Of a stretch of DNA of 64,000 nucleotides, positions 58,319-64,000 are shown one piece after another. The stretch is taken from contig DASYVJ010000036.1 of assembly GCA_035937155.1 (NCBI GenBank), positions 1 through 64,000 on the forward strand, written 5' to 3'. Both the position numbers and the translations under genes were made by a program. Source of the stretch: Palsa-870 sp035937155 (GTDB taxonomy: Bacteria; Chloroflexota; Dormibacteria; Dormibacterales; Dormibacteraceae). Numbering within the stretch: position 1 is the first letter of the stretch; every line of letters starts with the position of its first letter. A model generated the notes under the pieces. It had not been told where the DNA came from. It worked only from the letters and a program-made list of their open reading frames with translations, and made no database searches.

Positions 58319-60294
58319 GCGCTGTCGCAGCCGTCGCGCTCGCCGCCGTGCTGCTCGTGTCGGCGGGGCTTTTTGCCCGTCGGGCGGTATTGCTTTATCG
58401 ATTGGTCCGCATGGGCAAGCCGGCAGCGCGTTTTGACGACGTCCCGGCGCGGGCACGAGCTGAAGCCGTCGTCGTGGTCGGCCAGAGCAAGCTCCTCCAG
58501 CGCCTGCTGCCGGGCGTGATGCACGCCTTGATCTTTTGGGGCTTCCTCGTCCTCTTCCCCACGATCGTGATCGCGATGATCGGCGCGGTCGACCCTCACG
58601 CGAGCTTGCCTTGGCTCGGCGCGCAGGGATGGTACGCGTTGATGGTCGACGTCTTCGCCGTGCTCGTGCTCATAGGCGTCGTGACCGCGTTCGTCATTCG
58701 CAAGGTGCAGCGACCGGCGCGTTTCAAGGGCAGCCACATCGGCGAGGCTGACCTGATCCTCGCCCTGATCGCGGGTATCGTCTGCACGCTCTTGCTGTGG
58801 CATGCGTCGCAGATCTCGCTTGGGCTGAATGAATACCCCGCGAGCTGGGCACCGGTGTCAGGTCTTCTTGCCCAGATGCTGCGCGGCACGCTGGTCCCGT
58901 ATATCGAGCGGATCGCGGTCTGGGCGCACGTGCTGATCATCCTCACTTTCCTCGTTTATCTGCCGTACTCCAAGCACCTGCACATCGCGGTGGCGGCGAT
59001 CAACGTTTACTTTGGCCGCACGCGCTCCCGCGGACGCCTGGAGCCGATCGACTTCGACAAGCCGGAAGAAGAGGTGCGATTCGGGTCGGCGCGGGTGACC
59101 GACATGACCTGGAAGCAGATGCTCGACACGATGTCGTGCACCGAATGTGGACGCTGTCAGGACGTGTGCCCGGCCTACGCCACCGACAAGGCGCTCTCGC
59201 CGAAGCTGCTGATCATGGCCATACGCGACCAACTGATGACAGAGGGACCTAAGGCGCTCGCGGCGAACGGGTCGTACACCGCGCCGCCAATCGTCCCGAA
59301 CGCAGTGACCGACGACATCGTGTGGGACTGCGTGACCTGCGGCGCATGCGTGCGCGAATGCCCGGTCGGCATCGAACACATCGACCATGTCATCGACTTG
59401 CGGCGCAACCTCGTCATGGTCGAGTCGCGGTTTCCAGAGGAAGCGGGCACCATGCTGCGGGACGTGGACCGTTCCTCCAACCCATGGGGCAAGCCGCAGG
59501 CCGACCGCACGCACTGGGCCGAGGGCCTCGGCGTCCGCGTACTCCAGCCAGGAGAAGCGGCGCCGGATGTGCTTTTCTGGGTCGGCTGCGCGCCTGCGTT
59601 TGATGAGCGTGCGAAGCAGGCCGCGATCTCCACCGCCAAGCTCCTGCAGATGGCGGGCGTCGATTTCGCGATCCTCGGGCCGCGCGAGGCCTGCACGGGT
59701 GACCCCGCTCGGCGCATGGGCGACGAGTACACCTTCCAGCGGTTGGCCGGCCAGAACGTCGGCACTCTCAACGAAACCGGGGTGAAAAAGATCGTCACGA
59801 CGTGCCCACATTGCTTCAACACCATTGGCAACGAGTACCCGGACTTCGGCGGCACATACGAGGTCGTGCATCACACGGAGTTCCTGGCCGAGCTGGTGAG
59901 GGAGGGCAAGCTCGAGCCGCTCCCAAGCGAGCGAACCATCACGTATCACGACTCCTGCTACCTCGCCCGCCACAACGACGTCCGGATGCAACCGCGAGAG
60001 CTGGTGGCGGCCGTCGGCAAGGCGGTTGAGATGCCGCGCCATGGCGAGCGGACCTTCTGCTGCGGCGCAGGTGGTGCTCGGATGTGGATGGAGGAGAAGA
60101 GGGGGCGCCCCATCAACCACGAGCGTGTGCGCGAGGCAGCCGCCACGGGCGCTGAAACGCTCGCGGTCGCATGTCCCTTCTGCACGGTGATGCTCGACGA
60201 CGGAGTGCGAGAGACCGGCGCCAAGATGCAGGTGATCGACCTGGCCACGCTGCTGGCCGAAGCGGTCGAGAAACGCCGGAAGCTGGCGACCTAG
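58315..60294 (+). CDS. Membrane Fe-S oxidoreductase (DgcB-like, ETF to quinone)
   Basis: The 659-residue protein has about five N-terminal membrane helices (residues 5-30, 65-90, 98-125, 140-165 and 195-220), two ferredoxin-like clusters at CTECGRCQDVCP (from residue 275) and CVTCGACVRECP (from residue 339), and two CCG domains; the second includes FCCGAGGARMW near 582. This is the plan of DgcB and HdrD/GlpC-like proteins. In Pseudomonas, DgcB works with DgcA and EtfAB in dimethylglycine catabolism. Overlap of 4 nt with etfA supports the same path here: dehydrogenase, ETF, this protein, quinone. Confidence 0.88.
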   Translation: MSAVAAVALAAVLLVSAGLFARRAVLLYRLVRMGKPAARFDDVPARARAEAVVVVGQSKLLQRLLPGVMHALIFWGFLVLFPTIVIAMIGAVDPHASLPWLGAQGWYALMVDVFAVLVLIGVVTAFVIRKVQRPARFKGSHIGEADLILALIAGIVCTLLLWHASQISLGLNEYPASWAPVSGLLAQMLRGTLVPYIERIAVWAHVLIILTFLVYLPYSKHLHIAVAAINVYFGRTRSRGRLEPIDFDKPEEEVRFGSARVTDMTWKQMLDTMSCTECGRCQDVCPAYATDKALSPKLLIMAIRDQLMTEGPKALAANGSYTAPPIVPNAVTDDIVWDCVTCGACVRECPVGIEHIDHVIDLRRNLVMVESRFPEEAGTMLRDVDRSSNPWGKPQADRTHWAEGLGVRVLQPGEAAPDVLFWVGCAPAFDERAKQAAISTAKLLQMAGVDFAILGPREACTGDPARRMGDEYTFQRLAGQNVGTLNETGVKKIVTTCPHCFNTIGNEYPDFGGTYEVVHHTEFLAELVREGKLEPLPSERTITYHDSCYLARHNDVRMQPRELVAAVGKAVEMPRHGERTFCCGAGGARMWMEEKRGRPINHERVREAAATGAETLAVACPFCTVMLDDGVRETGAKMQVIDLATLLAEAVEKRRKLAT

Positions 60295-60297
60295 GAG

Positions 60298-60729
60298 CTA
60301 CGCCTGTTCGACTTGTAGGCGCAGCACATGGCCGTGCGTCGCGAAAGGTCCTTCGCCAGGCGGGATGCCGGTCACGATCTCGAAGGTGATGGAATCAGCG
60401 GAGCCCACCTCCCGCACGAATGTGGTGAGCTCGGCAACCCCACCGAGGATGGACCAGACCGATTGGCGTATCTCGCGCCGTGACTGCCTTGTAGTGCAGG
60501 TCAGGCGGACACGCAGCGCACCGTCCGGCTCTACCTCGTAAGAGTCGATAACCAGGCCGGAAACCTCAGCGCGTTCACGAAGTCCAGGCATGAGATGGGT
60601 TTCGGGGTCTTCAGTCACCCAATCTTTGGCACCGGCGAGCTCCGCAAGTTGCTGAATTGCCGCCAGGCTGCCGCGCGCATCGGCGACCCCACGTCCGCGC
60701 TCATCGGAGTCCCACCGGCGCGAGGTCAT
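60298..60729 (-). CDS. Hypothetical protein
   Basis: The 143-residue soluble protein has no motif I recognise. The second half has alternating strands (LVIDSYEVEPDGALRVRLTCTT, SITFEIVTGIPP, HVLRLQVEQ) and one helix (EIRQSVWSILGGVAELTTF), suggesting a small alpha/beta or ferredoxin-like fold. It lies 4 bp after the VOC gene on the same strand and is the end of the metF-fhs operon. It converges on the Fe-S oxidoreductase gene (3-bp gap). Confidence 0.55.
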   Translation of the reverse strand: MTSRRWDSDERGRGVADARGSLAAIQQLAELAGAKDWVTEDPETHLMPGLRERAEVSGLVIDSYEVEPDGALRVRLTCTTRQSRREIRQSVWSILGGVAELTTFVREVGSADSITFEIVTGIPPGEGPFATHGHVLRLQVEQA

Positions 60730-60733
60730 GGCT

Positions 60734-61654
60734 TCAGCCTAGGGCTTCACTGCTCTCTAGACGCTGCGGCGGGCGGGCGACGCGGAACAGGACGCGGTTG
60801 GTTGACGGGTCGGCAGCAGCCAGGCCGCCGGCTTCTTCCGCCAGGCGGACATTTCCGTGTTCAAGGCGACCGATGACATCGTCCAGGTCGCGCTGCGTTG
60901 GCAGCTCGATCGTGTAGCGGCGAAGGCCTGCCGATCCAGCCGGCGCGGGCGGCGCACCTTGGCCGGCCCATGTGTTCAGGCCCACGTGATGGTGATAGCC
61001 GCCTGCGGACAGAAAGCCGACTCCGGGCACGTGGCCCATGACGTCGAAGCCGACCAGGTCGTGGTAGAAGCGCAGGGCGTCCTCGACGTCGGCGACGTGC
61101 AGGTGGATATGCCCCATCTTCGTGCCGGGCGGCATCGGCTCATCCAGACGGTCATCTTCGCGGAGATGGCTGAACATCTCCTCGAGGTCGATCGGGTCAC
61201 GCCCTGACCGCGGGCGCCCATCTTTGTCTTGCGCGAAGAAGGTGCCGTCAGCGAACCCCATGGTTCCGTCCTCGGGCGTTTCGATGTAGATCTCAATGCC
61301 ATTGCCGTCGGGGTCCCAGAGGTAGTTCGCCTTGGTCATGACGTGGTCGGTGGGGGACTGCTCCCACCGCAAGCGGGCCAGGCGCGCGATCACGCGCGCG
61401 AGCTCCCGTCTGTCGGGCACCAGGATGGCAAGGTGGTAGAGGCCCGACGTTCTCGGCACGACCGGCCGCTCCGCGTCGGGGTACAGCACCACAAGCTCGC
61501 GGCCGGCGGCGCCGAGCCGGAGCTCGGGCCCGTCCGAAGCAAGCGGCGTCAGGCCGACGTAGTCACGGTAAAACCGGAGCGCACGCTCCCCATCGGTAAC
61601 GGCGAGCTCGACGGCGCCCACCCCAGTTTTCGCCGCGATCGATTGGGTCTTCAT
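60734..61654 (-). CDS. VOC superfamily protein (CatE-like double module)
   Basis: The 306-residue protein has two vicinal-oxygen-chelate modules: the first with AVELAVTDGERALRFYRDYVGL, LYHLAILVPDR and WDPDGNGIEIYIE; the second with IHLHVADVEDALRFYHDLVGF and GGYHHHVGLNTW. The layout matches CatE/YfiE-like ring-cleaving dioxygenases or glyoxalase-like proteins. In the first module the metal-binding His near the start is replaced by Glu, so the metal is more likely to be in the second. ATG 61654 is chosen; GTG 61681 is open too. It follows fhs by 53 bp; substrate unknown. Confidence 0.83.
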   Translation of the reverse strand: MKTQSIAAKTGVGAVELAVTDGERALRFYRDYVGLTPLASDGPELRLGAAGRELVVLYPDAERPVVPRTSGLYHLAILVPDRRELARVIARLARLRWEQSPTDHVMTKANYLWDPDGNGIEIYIETPEDGTMGFADGTFFAQDKDGRPRSGRDPIDLEEMFSHLREDDRLDEPMPPGTKMGHIHLHVADVEDALRFYHDLVGFDVMGHVPGVGFLSAGGYHHHVGLNTWAGQGAPPAPAGSAGLRRYTIELPTQRDLDDVIGRLEHGNVRLAEEAGGLAAADPSTNRVLFRVARPPQRLESSEALG

Positions 61655-61707
61655 CGCACTATTGGTACCCGGCCGCGGCACGGACTATTCAACGGCTCTT
61701 CCGCCAC

Positions 61708-63414
61708 CTAGCTGAGGCCGACGATGTTCCCGTTCTCGTCGATGTCGATGCTCGCTGCGATCGGTGTCGTTGGTAGGCCCGGCATCGTGCGCATCTCGCC
61801 ACAGATCGGGTAGATGAAGCCCGCGCCAACCGAGGCGCGAACTTCCCGCACAGGCAGGACCCAGCCCGTAGGCGCGCCCTTGAGCTTCGGATCGGATGAG
61901 ATCGACAGGTGTGTCTTGGCGATGCAGACGGGCAGCCGGCCGAACCCGTTCGCCTCGAATGCGTCCAGCTGCTTGGCCGCGGGCGCGTCGTAGTCGACAC
62001 CGCGAGCGCCGTAGATGCGCAAGGCGACGGCTTCGATTTTCTCGCGCAGGGTCGCCGCGTCGGGATACAGCAGCTGGAAATGGCTTGGCTCTTCGGCGGC
62101 CTCCGCCACCATCTCGGCCAGCTCGGTGGCGCCCTTGCCGCCGTCGACGAAGTTGTTGCAAACGGCGGACCGCACACCCAGGTGCTCAGCCAGCTCCCGA
62201 ACGGCGCGGTGCTCGGACGGGTGGTCGCCCGGAAACGCATTGATCGCGATGACCGGTGTCACACCGTGAATCTGGATGTTCTCGACCTGCTTGCGTAGGT
62301 TGGCCGCGCCGGCCATCACATCGTCGGGATTCTCCACGAGCAGCTCGGGCGGCAGCGGTCGTCCCGCGACGACTCTGTACTTGCCGGAGTGAACCTTCAA
62401 CGCCCGCACGGTGGCGACGATCACCGCCGCATCCGGAGCCAGGCCGGAGGTCCGGCACTTGATGTTGAAAAAGCGCTCCGCGCCCATGTCGGCGCCGAAT
62501 CCAGCCTCGGTGACCAGGAAGTCGCCGGCATGAATGCCGATGAGGTCGGCAAGGACTGACGAGGCGCCGTTGGCGATGTTCCCGAAGGGGCCCGCGTGGA
62601 CGAGGACTGGAGTGTTCTCCAGCGTCTGCAGGAGGTTGGGCTTGATGGCGTCGAGCATGATCACGGTCATGGCGCCGCCGGCGTGGAGGAAATCCGCCGT
62701 GATCGGTTTGCCATCGCGCGCGAGGCCGATGACCATGCGGCCGAGACGCTGCCTCATGTCCTGAAGCGAGGTCGACAGAGCCAGCACCGCCATGACTTCA
62801 GAGGCCGCGGTGATGTCGAAGCCGGTCTGCCGAGTCACGCCATCTTCAGGCGCGCCAAGTCCGACGACGACGCTGCGCAGCACCCGGTCGCTCACGTCGA
62901 GTACGCGGCGCCACGTGATGCTGTGAAGGTCGATCGGAAAGTCGCGCAGGCTGTGGTGGATGTAGTTGTCGATCATCGCGGCCAGCAGGTTGTGAGCGGA
63001 TGTGACCGCATGGAAGTCCCCCGTCAGGTGAAGGTTGAGACGCTCCATGGGCACGACCTGGCTGTGGCCGCCACCGGCGGCTCCGCCCTTGATCCCGAAG
63101 GTGGGCCCCATCGATGGCTGGCGGATGGCGACGGTCGCCCGTTTGCCGATGCGGCCAAGGGCGTCGCCCAGGCCCACCGTGGTCGTGGTCTTGCCTTCGC
63201 CAAGAGGAGTGGGTGTGATCGCTGACACGACCACGTACTTCGCTTTCGGCCGGTCGGCGAGCTCGGCGATCGCGTCGAGCTTGATCTTCGCGACGTCGTG
63301 CCCGTAGGGCTCGAGCAGATGCGAGCCAATGCCCATGCGCTTTGCGATCTCGGGCATGGGGAGCAGGCGCGCTTTACGCGCGATCTCGAGATCGGTTGGG
63401 AAAGTGACGGCCAT
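61708..63414 (-). CDS. fhs: Formate-tetrahydrofolate ligase
   Basis: The 568-residue protein has the family P-loop TPTPLGEGKTTTTVGL (residues 67-82), RQPSMGPTFGIKGGAAGGGHSQVVPME, LTGDFHAVTSAHNLLAAMIDN, and VLVHAGPFGNIANGAS. It makes 10-formyl-THF from formate and THF with ATP, or runs in reverse to yield ATP and formate. ATG 63414 has GGAGG 5 nt upstream. It lies after the methylene-THF reductase gene and faces the amine-demethylation cluster, where methylene-THF would be formed, so it may channel that carbon to formate or purines. Confidence 0.95.
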   Translation of the reverse strand: MAVTFPTDLEIARKARLLPMPEIAKRMGIGSHLLEPYGHDVAKIKLDAIAELADRPKAKYVVVSAITPTPLGEGKTTTTVGLGDALGRIGKRATVAIRQPSMGPTFGIKGGAAGGGHSQVVPMERLNLHLTGDFHAVTSAHNLLAAMIDNYIHHSLRDFPIDLHSITWRRVLDVSDRVLRSVVVGLGAPEDGVTRQTGFDITAASEVMAVLALSTSLQDMRQRLGRMVIGLARDGKPITADFLHAGGAMTVIMLDAIKPNLLQTLENTPVLVHAGPFGNIANGASSVLADLIGIHAGDFLVTEAGFGADMGAERFFNIKCRTSGLAPDAAVIVATVRALKVHSGKYRVVAGRPLPPELLVENPDDVMAGAANLRKQVENIQIHGVTPVIAINAFPGDHPSEHRAVRELAEHLGVRSAVCNNFVDGGKGATELAEMVAEAAEEPSHFQLLYPDAATLREKIEAVALRIYGARGVDYDAPAAKQLDAFEANGFGRLPVCIAKTHLSISSDPKLKGAPTGWVLPVREVRASVGAGFIYPICGEMRTMPGLPTTPIAASIDIDENGNIVGLS

Positions 63415-63428
63415 TGTTGCCTCCTTCT

Positions 63429-64000
63429 CTAGCTCGCGCGCGCCAGCATGTCCTGGCGCCATCGCTCTGTCGGCTCAATCTCGTTGAACGTGAATACGTG
63501 AAGGCCGGCGACGTTGCGCTCGGGAGCTGTGATGTCGGGCTGGAGCGCTTTGACAAATCGCTCGGGGTCATAGCCGCCCGGCTGCAGCATCCGCAGGAAC
63601 CAGTTGGAATGACCTTTGAGGAAACGCGCCGAATCGACGATGCCGATTCGGGTAGAGATGCGCAGCAGCTTGGCTGGGTCGGCGACTCCTGCCATGCCGA
63701 TGTGGATCGGCAGCTCGACCTTGCGGCGGCGTACGCGACCCACCCACCTCTTCAGGACGCGGGGATCGAAGCACAGGTTGCTCACGATGTAGGTAGCGAT
63801 CCGCCTCTTGTCCCACATCGCCTGGATCGTCATGTCGTCGTCGATGAAGCTGTGGCTTTCGGGATAACCGGAGACGCCGATGTCACCCAGGTTGTGACCC
63901 TCCCTCATCATCGCCTCGAGGAGCGACACCGAGTCGGGAAACTCGCCCGCCGGCTCGCGCGCGTCGCCCGCGATGACGAAGACGTCGTGTACCCCGATCT
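63429..64000 (-). CDS. Methylenetetrahydrofolate reductase, partial
   Basis: The frame is open through the end of the window, so only about 190 C-terminal residues are seen. VHDVFVIAGDAREPAGEF matches the GDxP-type strand of the reductase, followed by IGVSGYPESHSF (the GYPExH motif), KRRIATYIVSNLCFDPRVLKRWV and LPIHIGMAGVADPAKLLRIS, and FTFNEIEPTERW near the end. It reduces methylene-THF to methyl-THF. The first codon visible as Met in the frame (63929) is internal. It is followed by fhs with a 14-bp gap. Confidence 0.9.
   Translation of the reverse strand, partial: IGVHDVFVIAGDAREPAGEFPDSVSLLEAMMREGHNLGDIGVSGYPESHSFIDDDMTIQAMWDKRRIATYIVSNLCFDPRVLKRWVGRVRRRKVELPIHIGMAGVADPAKLLRISTRIGIVDSARFLKGHSNWFLRMLQPGGYDPERFVKALQPDITAPERNVAGLHVFTFNEIEPTERWRQDMLARAS

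Noticed and set aside
1..64000. rRNA, tRNA, prophage or insertion sequence
   Set aside because: No transposase, integrase, phage structural gene or tRNA-like cloverleaf was recognised by eye; a dedicated tRNA search could still find one.

Overview
The window is high-GC, gene-dense bacterial DNA: about 60 protein genes, no rRNA or tRNA gene that I could see, and no gene-free stretch above about 200 bp. Start codons GTG, TTG and probably CTG are frequent, and many genes overlap by 4 nt (ATGA, GTGA, TTGA, CTGA). The gene content suggests a soil-type member of the Chloroflexota/Dormibacterota-Actinobacteria neighbourhood: split LigD ligase and polymerase, an LprG-like lipoprotein beside an MFS pump, a tandem AdnAB-type helicase-nuclease pair, and a PucR-type regulator before a fab cluster. 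This placement is inference; there is no marker gene here to settle it.

Layout. 1-2.8 kb: 3' end of a methyltransferase, then a PadR regulator and a DHA2 efflux pump. 2.8-9.7 kb: a tandem hairpin repeat, DNA ligase D (PE-Lig) with a separate LigD polymerase, NDH-2, the LprG/P55-like pair and a methyltransferase. 9.9-15.5 kb: bactofilin, a MarR-SRPBCC operon with a clear operator, an aminotransferase, a CBS protein, threonine ammonia-lyase and an EamA exporter. 15.5-23.4 kb (minus strand): fatty-acid initiation genes fabF-acpP-fabH-fabD-fabG-accD-accA followed by dtd, preceded by a PucR-type regulator. 23.5-28.9 kb: dienelactone hydrolase, DinB-fold protein, HIT hydrolase, an ABC exporter, a PfkB sugar kinase, a basic-tailed protein and a small unknown. 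28.9-35.2 kb: two UvrD-type helicases with RecB-type nuclease domains. 35.2-42.6 kb: GT87 and GT39 membrane glycosyltransferases, a duplicated membrane-anchored sigma-region-4-like protein, a DsbA-like protein, a CPBP protease and a second ABC exporter.

42.7-60.3 kb is the most interesting part. A same-strand block encodes an MFS transporter, two dimethylglycine/sarcosine-dehydrogenase-type FAD-GcvT fusions, a choline-kinase-like kinase, a GntR regulator, a metallophosphoesterase, an APC permease, an iron alcohol dehydrogenase, an aldehyde dehydrogenase, a nucleotidyltransferase-fold protein, EtfBA and a membrane Fe-S oxidoreductase of DgcB type. It converges on a minus-strand operon with methylene-THF reductase and formate-THF ligase. 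Together these read as uptake and oxidation of an N-methylated amino alcohol or amino acid, with methyl carbons passed to tetrahydrofolate and electrons to quinone through ETF.

Two other themes stand out. Dispersed hairpin repeats occur in two families: one tandem pair carries compensatory changes in its stem, and one member seems to lie inside a helicase gene. A roughly 1.1-kb tandem duplication has left fragments of both flanking genes and a frameshifted second copy.
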